A stretch of DNA of 64,000 bases from Salvator merianae (taxonomy: Eukaryota; Chordata; Lepidosauria; Squamata; Teiidae): positions 44,207,487 through 44,271,486 of the forward strand of contig QVOM02000112.1 in assembly GCA_003586115.2 (NCBI GenBank). Reading direction: 5' to 3'. Position 1 is the first letter of the stretch, and every line of letters starts with the position of its first letter. Position numbers and translations under genes: made by a program. Shown one piece after another: positions 35,311 through 47,629 of the stretch. A model generated the notes under the pieces. That model was not told where the DNA came from and did not search any database. It saw only the letters and a program-made list of their open reading frames with translations.

Positions 35311-35895
35311 ACTGTTTTGGAAACCATTATAAGCAAGCAAAATTCTCTCTGGCTGGCTCCATTTTCTTAAATTTCCCATCAGGTTGAAATCTCTTTGCCT
35401 TTACCAGATCTTGATGCCATTCTAAGAGGAAGAACTAAATGTTCACTCTGTGTGCATGTGCCCCATTTGTAAATTGACAACTTCAGTTAACTAGCTTATT
35501 AACTCTCAAAGTTTAAATGTTAAACTTTAGTTTTAATAAGGTTATTGCCTGCAAAAGTACAATGCATTAGAAGTGTTTAGACTATCAAAAAGAATGTTGC
35601 ACATGTTTGGGTCTAGGCTGTGTAATTAAGTCCATAGAGTGTAAAAAACAAAAAGAGGTTAATTGTATTTTCAGAACTCAGCAGAGGAACTGAATCAATT
35701 TGAATTAAATTCCTCATACGTTTGTGTGAGTTTTTGAAGATACACATATTATTATTTTTAAAGCCACTTCAATGAAAGAAAGAGACTGACAAAAGTAATA
35801 ATAGTTCCAGTGACAGTACACTGCATGAGCTACAGTAACATTATGTACTCTCAGTTAAAAGAAGACTAGGGATGGGGACAGAGACAGGGAAAATT
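35311..35895. other. Unassigned AT-rich sequence
   Basis: No gene was seen. AAAGTTTAAATGTTAAACTTT at about 35508-35528 is a short imperfect palindrome. Confidence 0.45.
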
Positions 35896-35898
35896 TAG

Positions 35899-36067
35899 AG
35901 GCCTCCTGCACCTGTTCTGAAGCTGTTGTGAGCTTTGGAGCTGTTGTGGGGGCTGGTGAGGAACAGCTGTCCCAGTGTTATGCACTAAGATAGTGCAACT
36001 TGGGATGGATTGCTTATTTTAGTGGCCTGCCCTGTACCAAAATAGATAGTTACGTGTGAATATGGCC
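35899..36067. mobile_element. Short F-type TIR element with TAG flanks
   Basis: It starts AGGCCTCCTGCACCTG and ends TACGTGTGAATATGGCC, with TAG on both sides (35896-35898 and 36068-36070). The interior GAGCTTTGGAGCTG and TTGGGATGGATTGC are F-type blocks. It is a 169-bp deleted copy. Confidence 0.55.
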
Positions 36068-36184
36068 TAGTCTCTTCCTGGCATTGTCTCACAGAGACCC
36101 TTGATCCTTACACAGAAGCTTTCTGTTATAGAAGGTGTTATTGATTTTGAAGCATTATGATCTATAGAAAGCAGTTTTATCATA

Positions 36185-36501
36185 GGTCCTTTCTGTATTT
36201 ACCTTCTGGCAATCTGGATCAGTGGATGTGGATTAGCAGCCCACTGATCAGAATCACGGGCAGGCATGAGGGGATCAGCACCATCTGCACTAATAAAATG
36301 TAGTTCTGAACATGTGAGGCATGCATGACTAATTAGGATTACCAGTGATTCTTAATCCAGATCACACTTTGTCTCGTGTAGACAGAGCAGACCAATGGGG
36401 TGTGTGCCCTCATAGATCTGCACTAATGTGCAGTTCCACAGAGTCTAGAAGTGTACTACATGGACCCTTAATCCAGATTAGGGGTCCATGCAGAAAGGTC
36501 C
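36185..36501. mobile_element. F-family TIR element with ATA target duplication
   Basis: The left end GGTCCTTTCTGTATTTACC pairs with the right end CATGCAGAAAGGTCC. ATA lies outside both (36182-36184 and 36502-36504). The interior has inverted blocks around AATCTGGATCAG and TTAATCCAGATTAGG. It is non-coding. Confidence 0.75.
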
Positions 36502-36843
36502 ATAGACCTTATATGGTTGTGCATTGGTTCAGCAAAACAACTAAATCTGTGTCTTCCAAATGTCAGTTAAAATGGTATTGCACAAAGAGATGAAGTAGAA
36601 ACAAGAAAACAAAACAAAACAAACACAAGAATCAAAGATAGTGCATATGAGGCAGTCATGGATTAATATCATGAAGAGGATGTATCAAAAAGGTTCACTA
36701 TGTTGTACTGTATCTTTAAGTTATGGGAGCAAGATTCATTGCTACATGAATCTTGTGGCTCACAGAATAATTAAAATTCACAGGGATTCAATCTGTGAGT
36801 TCTAACTTCCTTTAAAAATAAAGAAGGGCAAGAAGCACACAAA

Positions 36844-37325
36844 GGGCCTTTTCACACTTTAAATTAGCAAGTGTCAGGGACTCTTGCTAGCAAAGTGTCT
36901 CCACACTTTGTAGATGCCCATGTGACCAGGAGCAGGCTACAGCTGCTCCCAATCACAGCTAGCTTGGATCACTAAATTGTGCTCCACAGCTTGACCAGGA
37001 GCAGCTATCCTGCTCATGGCCAAGTGCATTCACACCTGCTTCTGGGTGCGAATGCACAGCCATGTGGTACGTGGCGGCTGTGGCTGTGCAACTGTGTGAT
37101 CATGCCTGTGCACTCTGCAGTGCTGCCAGTCACCATGGCAGCAGCCAGATACTTCCCAGCCACTGATCAGGAGCAGGATACCAGCATTTACAGTGAGAAT
37201 GCTGGTATCCTGCTGATATTCAAGACTAGGGCCCCGCAGTGTGGTCAGTCTCCACCCTGCATAGTCCATTCCACATTAGAATGGCACAATTATCCCATTC
37301 TAATGTGGAAAGTGTGAAAACACTC
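36844..37325 (-). mobile_element. M1 TIR element
   Basis: It starts GGGCCTTTTCACACTTTAAA and ends GGAAAGTGTGAAAACACTC. The M1 order appears in reverse: CTTGCTAGCAAAGTG, AATTGTGCTCCACAGC, GGTGCGAATGCACAGCC, CAGTCACCATGGCAGCAGCC, and the ACCAGCATTTAC...GAATGCTGGT inverted pair. It ends with an inverted pair around ATTAGAATGGCACAATTATC. It is among the better-preserved copies. Confidence 0.75.
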
Positions 37326-39051
37326 ATAAAGGGCCACTGTGATTGTTTATAATTCTGCCTTTTGTCAAGTGATGTCACTTAACACACACAACATATTGAA
37401 AGCATCAAAAGTTCCTTAAAAGGAGCAAGTACAAGTTAAAAAAAAAGGTAAGATGAAAAAGTTCATATATACACACACACACACACAAACACATATAGAT
37501 ATGCATTCCACCATCTAAACTACTGAATATGTGTTCATTACATCCATACCTATCTAAAACAAGGCATAGAAGCTTCAATAAATCTGAAGGTCAAACCAGT
37601 GCATATCTATAAAATCTGCCTGAAATTGAACAGGCCTCAGATTACTTGCAGACAGTACCATTTACGCAAAGGTGTATATGTGAAAAGCAAAGGTTCATAG
37701 CAAACAAACCTCCAGGCTGGGCTTCAACCAGAATTTAGGCCTGGATTTTAGCCACGCTTTACTCCTCTTGACCAATTCATCTGTCTCAGAGAGACAGATT
37801 AATACAGATTTGTTTGGCTTTCAGACAAACAAACAGCAAAGTTTAGTTTGTTCAAGAGAGAGCCGGGCATGCTAGAATGCACCACCCACCCTCCCCACTG
37901 TTACTAACAAAGGAAGACATCTGAGCTGAAAAGAATAGAGTGATGCCCTTCCCCACCCTCTCTCCAAGGCTTAAAAATGGCAGTCACTCCCAAGACTCCA
38001 AGGAGAGGAAAAGGCAAAGACCAATGTCCTTCTCCTGCCTCTCCCTCCCCCTGAGGCTAACATCCGCAGCTCAGCCTGCACCTGCGTGAACAAGGAGAAG
38101 ATCTGGCATTTTTGCCTTTGTTCTTTTTTACTTTTAAGATTTTGTGTTATTTTGTAATGTATTATTTTGCATGATATGTGATTTTATAATGTTATTACCT
38201 ATTATGCTGCGAGACGTATTATTTTGTAGGCCCAGGGCAACTGACCCCCTCCCCAAATGCCTTCAGAGATGCTGAGTTTACCAGAGTGCTGGGAACTCAT
38301 TCCAGATATTGTGTACCTTTGGGCAAAGCCCTGAGTTGTGTGTGCATACATTGTTGTAATGTTTTTTTTCTCTGAGGATCATCTCCTGATCAAGAGATGT
38401 CATCTATTCTTACTGCTTCTTCATCTTGCCTCATTTCCTTTGGCACTTTTTCTCTTCACTTAGCTTTCCTGATTGCTTCGCATTAACTTAGCTTCTCCCC
38501 CTTCTTTGCTTTTTGTCCTCACTTTGGTTTCTTCTTTGCTTTAACTTGAGAGACCACTGGATCTTATACTCTGTAAAACTTTCTCTCTTGCTAGAATTTA
38601 CTGCGTTGTTATTTTGGGAATCTTGCTCTTTGAGTTACTCTACTGTTTGATTAATTTGCCTGACTTTGAAACTTTTAATACTTTCTTGCTATGTACTAAA
38701 GTTATTTTCTGTCCCCTCTTCTCTTGGAATCAATTCCAATCCGTTATCAGTTAAAATTAACCAATAGCCCTTAAAAATCCTGTGTGAATGTGGGAATGCT
38801 GCTAAATACAGATGCCTAGAGCAGTTCCCATAATAGCCCCTTGTGCACCGAGACTGCAGCTAGAGAATCCCTACTGCAATCTTGATGGCTGGGGATAGCT
38901 GCAATCTTTATGGGGGGGGGACACTGAAAATAGAAAATGTTCTCATTTGGAAGAGGCCACTGGGGAGACAGGTAAGTTTCCTTGAATAGTGGTAGAATCA
39001 GCACAGTGGCAGGAAGGCTGCTACAGCAAACTGAGAGCTAGGAAAGAACTC
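37326..39051. other. Unassigned sequence with an (AC)n run
   Basis: A short (AC)n run lies at about 37470-37487. From 37860 to 38100 the sequence is unusually purine/pyrimidine-skewed and richer in C. I recognise no gene; a worn LTR is possible but has no supporting ends. Confidence 0.4.
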
Positions 39052-39054
39052 TGA

Positions 39055-39679
39055 GGGCACGTTCTGACATGGCATTTAATCAGTTTGCAGGTTGTATTCA
39101 GTTCCTGCTGGCCTGACATGATCTTGCCTTTTTGTAGTTTTTCTGGACTAAATTGGCAAAATCTGGACTACTCTTCATGGACCTCTCTGTGCTTTTCTGC
39201 TACTCTTAAATTGCACAATTACACAAATGTGCAATTGCAACAGATCAGAAATAGCCACCTGCCCTTTAAGAAGCTTTATTGTGTGGCACATGTGACATTA
39301 AAGTTCTGCTTGGGTAGATAAAGGCTGGAGAAGGAGAAGGAGCAAATGGTGAATGGCTAGTAATGCTGCCAAGTGAATCCATGTTCTGAGATGGCAGTGG
39401 GGACATCCGGAGGTCGGAGCTTGACTTGCCCGCCCAGTGAAGACAAGATTTGAACATTGGAACTGCAATCACTCACTCACTGCACATGGAGGGGAATTTG
39501 GCAAAGGGTGGAGGCAGAAAAGGTACGGTTTCCCTGTGCCATGCATGGGAAGCATCAGTGAGAGAATGAGCAAGCCCAAATTGAGTCCATGTTAAAACGC
39601 AAATGTGAGAATGATTGGAAGACGAACTCAGTCCTCGTACTCTTCCGATATGGATTAAATTTACAATGTCAGACCATAC
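39055..39679 (+). mobile_element. C-family TIR element with TGA target duplication
   Basis: The left end GGGCACGTTCTGACATGGC matches the reverse complement of the right end of the copy at 20347-21417. The right end is TTTACAATGTCAGACCATAC. TGA flanks both ends (39052-39054 and 39680-39682). It lacks about 450 bp found in the other copy, including the 48-bp tandem. CpGs are largely decayed to TG/CA. No transposase is encoded. Confidence 0.75.
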
Positions 39680-39682
39680 TGA

Positions 39683-40305
39683 GTGCTTCTCATTCCACCG
39701 TTGTTGGAACATTATGTGAGTGTTTATTCTGGCATTGTAGGGGGCAGGTGTGGCATACACGCACTCATCCTACACACTGAACACACCATAAGGAGCAGAG
39801 TCATGCAGTGATAACTAAGAATAACTCCATGTGAAAATATGCATTTAGGTGATGGTACTTCAGTCATTCTTCCACATATTCTCACCATATTCTAAAGCTG
39901 TGTAAAATGCCAGAAAAGGCACTCCAAGGCACTGGATGAAGCATGGCACAAATTAATCTTTGATGGTGACATTTTTGATCCACCATGTGGTTGAACCCCC
40001 CATGTAAGATCGGCATACTTTCATGTTCATGATCAGTTCCCTACCTCTTTTGAAAGCTCAGCAGAATTTCTTAAAAGAAAACAAAAAGGAAAAACTGATA
40101 TTAAAAGGGGGGATAGTATGGAGTGTGGAGGCTGGTTGTGATGGAAACAACTACCAGTGGTCCTTCCTCTGGGAAGAAAAGAAGAAACACAGATACAGTG
40201 ATAGATTACCTCCATGCATACAGGAGCAAAAGGATGAAAACTGATAGTGGGAATGACACATGATTTGGCATTGTAGTCAGTTCCAACTGTACCTCAGGGA
40301 AGGCA
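39683..40305. other. Unassigned sequence
   Basis: No gene or repeat was recognised. Confidence 0.45.
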
Positions 40306-40308
40306 CAT

Positions 40309-40889
40309 GGGCCCTTTTCGCACTTCTGCAGCAGACCGTTCTTTTCGGCTCGCTAGAACGGAGCATTTGCATGCGTGCATGCACGCAGCATTCCCGATTC
40401 TCACTGAGCCTCACCTCATACATACCTGAAGCTGGGGAAGGCTAGACAAGTAATTTACTCTCTTGATTCTGACCTGCGAGATCAAGCGCAGATCAGGGAA
40501 GTGGCTTTCACACTGCTTCCTGGCTCAAAATAGCAGCAGGGAGGGGCTGGCGTGGCTGCACAGGCATGGTCTGCTGCTTCGCAACCCGGTTTGCCCTTTG
40601 GGCTTCGCACCCTGGCTGCCATTTCAAAGACAGCTCCAAAAGGAGCCCCTCTAGCTTCGAAGCAGTAGCTCTATGGTTCAGATTACTAGATCTATCTTCG
40701 CATCTTTTCCTCTATGATTCATTACCTCACTTCCTGCCTAGCAGATTCCCATCTACACTGCTCCCTCTGCTGGTCAGCTTGGAGTTCTTTCCCTGGCTGG
40801 CAAGTGCATATAGCACTCAACAGACTCCATCTTCACCGGCTTGAAGCCTGCTAATTAGAATGTTCTCCTCTGGTAAGTGCAAAAGCACC
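40309..40889 (+). mobile_element. M2 TIR element with CAT target duplication
   Basis: The ends are GGGCCCTTTTCGCACTT and GTAAGTGCAAAAGCACC, flanked by CAT (40306-40308 and 40890-40892). M2 hallmarks are GAACGGAGCATTTGCATG, GATCAGGGAAGTGG, TCACACTGCTTCCTGG, CTCCCTCTGCTGGTCAGC and CCTGCTAATTAGAATGTTC. Three full-length or nearly full-length relatives are in this window. It is non-coding. Confidence 0.75.
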
Positions 40890-40892
40890 CAT

Positions 40893-41389
40893 GAACTCCA
40901 AAGATAAGCTGTGTTAAGGATGCATTTAAATCAAAACACATGAAAAGGAAAATGTCCATAAATTATTTTCATATGACTGTACCCTAAAACTTCTATGTGA
41001 TTAATATGTATATATTAATTCCATATATTCTGTTAACAATGTAACCCACAATAGTTTATTATTAGTAGTCATAGGGCTGTGATGTTTACATAGGCAACCA
41101 GATGTAAAGATTGGGTTGCTGAAGACTTGGGAATCAATTATGTGTCTTTGAAGAATGCAGCTAGTTCTGAGATTTTTTTTTTTCCAGTTCTGGAATTGTT
41201 CTTTTTATCTATTTTGATCACTTCCAAATATTTCTTGAATTTCTTTAGTATTACTCCAATAATTTCTGAAACTACTGATGCTTTTAGAGGCACTGAGTTT
41301 TGATTTGTAGACTTCATTACTTTGTGATCTATTATACTTATTTAGGCAGACATTTTTTCCAGCTTAAGCAATATTTTGCAAAAGTCTAT
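40893..41389. other. Unassigned AT-rich sequence
   Basis: No gene or repeat was recognised. Confidence 0.45.
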
Positions 41390-41765
41390 GGGTCTGTTCC
41401 CACTTTCAAGTTTAGAATGGTAGACCTCTACCATTTTAAGCTGGAACAGACCCTGTAGCATGGTGTCCATCTGCACCGCATAGTGTAAATGCTGGCCCAC
41501 CCACCATGCCAGTGATCATGGAAATGTCCAGCTGCTGCCATAGTGACTAGGAATGTGGAGCATGCATGTGCAGCCAGACATAGGTGTGAATGCTACTGAT
41601 TGGGAGCAGTCCAGCTGCTTCTGATATAGCTGTGGACAGCAATTTAGCTGTCCACAGCTAGTAACATTCAGGAATGTCTGTGGACACTCCCAAATGCTAG
41701 GGCCTCTGCTGAATGCAATTGCATCTGGATGCTCACTAGCACTAAAGTGAGAACTTTGAAAAACT
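41390..41765 (+). mobile_element. M1 TIR element
   Basis: It starts GGGTCTGTTCCCACTTTC, then an inverted pair (TAGAATGGTAGACC and its partner), AACAGACCCTGTAGC, CTGCCATAGTGACTAGG, GATTGGGAGCAGTCC and AATTTAGCTGTCCACAGC. It ends near CACTAAAGTGAGAACTTTG. The right boundary is approximate. Confidence 0.6.
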
Positions 41766-43186
41766 CTGAATTCCAAATCAATATGAAATATAATACTATG
41801 TGAGAATCCATGGTACAATTTCTTTGTAATTTTAGATGAAGATGTCCAACATTATCGTATAGACGTGTGAATCAAAGGATGATTGATCTGAGCCTAGACA
41901 ATGTAAAATTTCAAAACTATACATCATGAATTCGTGGTTAAGTTTTGGCTGAATTCCAGCCCAGATGATTCCCTGTTATGAACTTCTGCCTTTATACAGT
42001 ACTGTTTATATTTTTGCCCATATAAATAGTATTGTTTGCATTTTTAGGGATGATCAAGGAATCTGATGCTTGTTTCCTCAAACATCTTTCTCTCTTTTTC
42101 ATACCACTATATGTTAAATTTATTACAGTCCGTAACATATGCTCTATCTTAGTATTAATGGGCAGAAACCCAATAATGTGACTTTGACCAGTTCTATTTC
42201 CATGGAAATTGAAACAAGTTCCACAAAAGCATGAACATAGTCTGTTGTTGAATTCAACAACAGACTAAGCCTCTAGGCCCAAGCATCTACAAGCCATTTA
42301 TGAAATAAGTTGTAAGTTAAAATGTTTCTGTTAATACTACCATCACTAAAATATATTAAGTTGTATTTGCTGGAGTTATGCTGTCTCCTATGAGGAAAAA
42401 AATCTGTCTGCCAGATAGAGCTTGGTTTAGGATTCAGGTGGCCTTATTTGATATTCCCTTTTTTTCTCATCCAAGTCATCTTACAATAATCCATGAATAT
42501 TTTACCTAGAATTAACAGTGCATTTTTGTGTGATTTGCATAATCAGGGAAACAGTCATAATTATAGCATTCCAGTTCAGTGAACAAACTGAAGTAAAAGT
42601 TACCTTGCAGGTGTGAGAAATACGTTTATATGTACACAGTGTATAGAAGGGATTATGAAATAAATCATTCACTCTTTTCCAAGTCAATTGCTATTCGTAA
42701 CACAAATCAAAGTCTTACTATTCTATGACAAAAGAAAAATCTGAATAGTTACTGTCCAACAGATTTCTTTTAACTATGCTTACATTTTCATCCTTGTGTT
42801 GTTTTATTTATTGCCAGATAATACCAAATATGTCAGATTTAGCAAAAACTTACACTCTCATTGTTAATGCACTTTCTTTACTGAGGTCAAGGATACTCTT
42901 AAAACCAAATACTGTGGTTGTTGAAAATTCTATTAAATGCTTCACCAAGTGCAAAAAGAAGGCTGAGCCATTATAATGCTCAATATATATATAAAATAGA
43001 CCCTCTTGCAGTTGGAATGTGTGCATTAGCTTTGTGTAATTTTCTTAATATTAAATACTAGATAAATACTAGAACTGCTTGGGGCTACTAATGGGTGAGC
43101 ATTTGAATAGGTATTAGTTTTTTAAATAACTTTGCAAAGCTTGGATTAATAAACCCTTTGAATGTATGACTTGCTTGTTCATGGAA
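41766..43186. other. Unassigned AT-rich sequence
   Basis: No gene or classifiable element was recognised. GTCTGTTGTTGAATTCAACAACAGAC at 42240-42266 is a perfect natural palindrome in otherwise plain sequence (written here only as its position and half GTCTGTTGTTGAA). Confidence 0.45.
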
Positions 43187-43221
43187 GCATAGGAGTATAA
43201 GAACATAAGAAGTGCTCCACT
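43187..43221 (-). mobile_element. CR1 LINE 3' terminus (distal piece of the split copy)
   Basis: ATAAGAACATAAGAAGTGC is the 3' terminal repeat motif of this CR1 type, read from the other strand. The element breaks off at AGTGCTCCACT (43211-43221) and resumes at 47630, past the L1 insertion. Confidence 0.7.
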
Positions 43222-43454
43222 TTATTTACTGCTTTATTTTAATTACCATATTTCATATATGATTATATATATATATATGTTTAAGGATAATTTACACTTA
43301 TCTAGTGTTAAATATTGATGAATTTGCAAACCTACATAATATATTTTAATTATATAACTTATTTTTTTCTTAACTTATTTCATCTTCTCATTACTTAGGT
43401 CTTGATAACATAAATTTAAATCAATTTATTATATGGGGTATTTATACACGTGCA

Positions 43455-43480
43455 CACACACACACACACACACACACATA
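43455..43480. repeat. (CA)n microsatellite
   Basis: An uninterrupted CA run in the AT-rich 5' part of the L1 insertion. A short (AT)n run is also present at 43262-43279. Confidence 0.9.
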
Positions 43481-44084
43481 CAGACACAATTATAAAAAAT
43501 TACATATACAGTTCTATATTTTTAATATAGACCAGTGTATTATTAGAACATATCTATTTAATGTAAGTCACCTATACAATTCACTAAATAATACAAGTAA
43601 TGTTTATATAATTATTTCTAAAAGACTATGGGATACCCTATGAGAAGCAAATGATAAGAAGAAAAGATACACAGAAACAAGCCATTTGAATTTTAAATGT
43701 TGTTTGAAAAATAATAACATTTAAATAATAAATCTATTACAGGTGGGATGGAGGAGAAAGGGAAGGAGTATATTTATTGAATCCAAGAACTAGTAGTTTA
43801 CTCCTATTAAAATCCTTTAAAAAATTAATGGGAGTTGAGGAAAGCACAGGGGGAGAAGAGCAGCATATAAATAGACTACAATATAATAATCTTATAACTA
43901 ACATCAAGGAAATTGATATCTCTTCTGGGAATGGGGTTGGGGGGAAAGGGAGGGAGGAAAGTAGGGGTTGGTTTTTTTGGAAAGATTTTATAAGGCAATT
44001 TTTCCATCCAGGAATACACAAATGTCATTTATAAAGAATATAGCCTGGAAACAAATGCATAAACTCAGAGGGTCACTTAATATA

Positions 44085-44113
44085 ACAGCAACAACAACAA
44101 CAACAACAACAAA
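44085..44113. repeat. (CAA)n microsatellite
   Basis: About nine copies of the trinucleotide lie just ahead of the L1 endonuclease remnant. Confidence 0.9.
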
Positions 44114-47100
44114 ATACTAACCTCAACAGGAGTAACATAAGCTATCAAATGCCCTCTGACTCATTAACCAGAGTATTATATAATGTAAATGGGCTGAACT
44201 TGCCTAAAAAGAGAATGATATCTGATAAGATAAAATGGAGCAGGCTGCCTGTATTTAATGAGTCAAATGAAATCAAATGAAAAGAATCCCTTGTTATTGG
44301 GTGATTATTTTGAAGAATACAAAAATCTGGAGCATCTAAAGCACCAAAACAAGTACATTTCAATTAGATAATTCAATTCAGGAAAACAATGGCACATATC
44401 TCACCCTAAAAGGTAAACTATATGAAAAAATAAATAGATGTAATATATGCATTGAACACTAAACAATACACATTCATTAGAAGTTTGCATAACAAGATGA
44501 AATTATACTGGAGCAGATCTAAATATGGTATTAGATATTGAATGAGATAAATCTAAAAGTGATCATAAACACACTCAGGGGTGGAAGAAAGATATCTTTA
44601 GCCTCATATATCTCATGAAAAAGGATTAAACATTTTATTCCCATAGACATGACTCATACTCCTCTTTCCTCAACTCCCATTAATTTTGATATTCAAAGTA
44701 CTTGGTAATAAAGTAAAAGCAGCAACCACAAAACCAAAATATCACTCAGATGCTGCTGCTATGAGTATACATAAAGTTAGGATGCAAAACCATCATAAGA
44801 TAGTGAATGAAGATATTCTCCTATCTATAAATAAAGAAATACAACAATATTTTGAAAACATTAACATCGAGACCATAGGGTTTAGAAACATATGGGATGC
44901 AATGGAAGTGACAATTAGGGGCCCTTAGCAGCATGGCTTACAACAAGAGAAGCAAGACAAATAACTAATTGCCGATTTGCATAAACAAAAAATCAAACAT
45001 AAAAATGATCCCTTATTAACCAACCTTAATACAGTAAAAGAAACTAAAAGAAAATTAGAACTAAAAGAAACTAACAAACACACAAAGACATTACTGTACA
45101 CAAAACAAAAATATAGACTATTTACTAATAGAAATTCCAAATTATTACCATAATACTTGAAAGGAAAAAACAAAAACAAAGAACCCAGATTACAGAAATG
45201 ACATAGGATGGTAAAACTAATGACACTGAATGCATTATTAAAATAATGTGGGAATTTACAGTGAACTTTATAAGCCACATGATAATAATTTCAATGAAAT
45301 GTAGTCATATTTACACAAAATAAAAATTAAAGAATTAACAGAAGCACATAGGAATAACAGCTGCTATTACAGTCAAAAGAAATTGATAATCAAATTAATA
45401 AACTTAAACCAAATAAAGATCCAGGGCCAGATGGATTTAACGCAACATTTTATAAGAAATTTAAACTAGTCCTAATCTCTAAGCTATTACACTTATTCAG
45501 TGTGTTATCATGAAAGGGGGGTAAATACCAGGAACTTGGAAAGAGTCTGGGATTCTTCCAATTCCCAAACCAAACAAGAACCCATCCTATCAAGACTCCT
45601 ATCAACCAAGAACCTTGGCAAATCAGGACTACAAGATTTTTGACAGGAATAATTACAGCCTGAATTAATGCATTTATTGAGGATATTATAAATAAAGATT
45701 AATAGGGGTTTATAACAAACAGATACATGTATGAACCAATAAAACTAACCTTTCATGCATTAACTGACAGCATTAATAAGAAAAAAAAAAGCTGTAGCAA
45801 TTTTAAGCCTCTATATTTATAAAGCATTTGATACACTACAACATGAATTTTTAATAAGCCTATTAGATGTCATGAATTTTGGAAAATAATTTACTAATAT
45901 ACTTCACAAAGTATCTAAAAACAACATAGCAAAGCTTTGGATAAATGGAACTTTCTCCTTGCTGATCAAAATTAACAGAGGAACAAAACAATGCTGCCCC
46001 TTATCTCCAATACTGTTCAGTACTGTTCATACTATCAATCATAATCCAAAATGAGAAAGAAATGGGATATTATGATTTAAATGGTGAACATCTCAAGTTA
46101 AACCAATATGCAGATGATGCATTGATTTTTACTAGTAGCTTGGTTAAAACAGAAAGGAAAATTAAAGAAATAAAAATTAATTTTTCACTTGTTTTCAAGA
46201 TTATTGACTAACTTTACTAAATCAGAAATAATGTTCAAAAACATCCCTACAAAATAACAACAGCAGTGTCAACAAATGTCAAGTTTGAGAATTCAGAAGA
46301 AATCAATTAAGTACTTGGGAATTCAAGTTACCAAAAATTAACAAATAGTGGCCAACTACTATTCAATTTTAAACCAGATTGATATAGACATAAAATATTG
46401 GAAATCTACATATTTGTCAATTCTAAGAAAGATAGCTGCAATTAAAATGAAAATTCTTCCCAAAATACTCTTTTCATTTCAATCTTTCCCAATAACAACA
46501 CTAAAAGAGTTTTACTAAACTAAATAAGCAAATAAGTAAATTCATATTCAAATCATCTATTCCCCAATCTAAAAAATATACTTTGACTCACAAATAAGCC
46601 CAAATTAGCAAAAGTAAATTCAAGACAAGATTTCTTTGATCAGAACTCAAAACAATTAAAATTAACACAAATATCACAACTAACTGCAAACAGAAACTTG
46701 ACATCCTTTGAAATAATTTTTATTAGTTGTGTACAAAAGACACAAGGACTATAAGTTATTACTTACATATGACATCGGTGATAAACTAAATGTCAAAAAA
46801 TATAGTAGTATGTCTTAGACCACCAGATAGAAAACAATATATGGGCTACACAAAGTCTCTCTAAAATTAAATGGACAATAAATCTTAAAATTAAAGAGGT
46901 ACACTTAAAAAGAAAACACAAATAGCACATAGCACCAGTCAGATTAGCAAAAACAACTAAAAATTCACCAGATAATGGTTGGCATGGTTGCCAGGACAAA
47001 GGAACCTTCAAGCACAAGCGGTGGGACTGCCCCCAAATTAAACAATTTTGGGTACAGATTAAAAATGAGATTTAGAAATTATTAGGAAACTAATTGGAAC

Positions 47101-47230
47101 TCAAACCAATATTAGAACTTTAATTTACTAGAGAAGACAAGAAAGTCAAAAACAAAACAATAATTAAATTCATGATAAGCTCAGCACATTTAGTAACAGC
47201 ACAGCACTGGAAGGCTGCAAAACATATTGT

Positions 47231-47282
47231 AATAAGAGTTTGGTATCACAAATTATAATAAGAGTTTGGTATCACAAATTAT
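47231..47282. repeat. Exact 26-bp tandem duplication in L1
   Basis: A 26-bp unit beginning AATAAGAGTTTGGTATCACA occurs twice in direct succession with no difference. It must be much younger than the heavily mutated L1 that surrounds it. Confidence 0.9.
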
Positions 47283-47629
47283 CAAAAATATTTATGGATG
47301 AATACATATGGTATAAACATGGTAAAATGTTGGAAAGTTATAACAGTGACAAGTTCTGGTTGGTTTGGGATACAGTGCGTAAATCAATTGGAAAAAATAA
47401 AACTTCCTACCATACTATCAGACATGTGATAAACTGGATTAACAAATGCAAAACATAAATATTAAATTGTAAAAAATGGTAGTAATGTATGACTGCATGT
47501 ATGGATTTCTCCTTCAGATAATTATCTCCTTATTTGCAAACCTGAATGTATTGTTATCTGTAAAATACACATTTTTATGTAAATTGTCTTACTCAAATAA
47601 AAAGGAAAAAAAATGCTCAAAAGAAAAAA

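Larger units (their letters stand above)
43222..47629 (+). mobile_element. L1 LINE, degraded, inserted in CR1
   Basis: ORF2 pieces can be followed on the plus strand. NVNGLNLPKKR (44182-44214) is the start of the L1 endonuclease. A linker with NIWDAMEVTIRG (44890-44925) comes next, then GPDGFNATFYKKF (45427-45465), an insertion-rich IPKPNK segment, YKAFDTLQHEF-like sequence (45815-45850), and the catalytic YADDALIFT (46107-46133). It ends with AATAAAAAGG and an A-rich tail (47596-47629). Stops and frameshifts are everywhere and part of the endonuclease is missing. ORF1 was not recognised; 43222-44080 may be a 5' UTR or ORF1 remnant. It lies between 11-bp near-identical target copies. Confidence 0.85.

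Noticed and set aside
37740..38400. Possible LTR or 5' untranslated region
   Set aside because: The composition changes here, but I found no paired ends, TATA box plus polyadenylation signal in order, or second copy.
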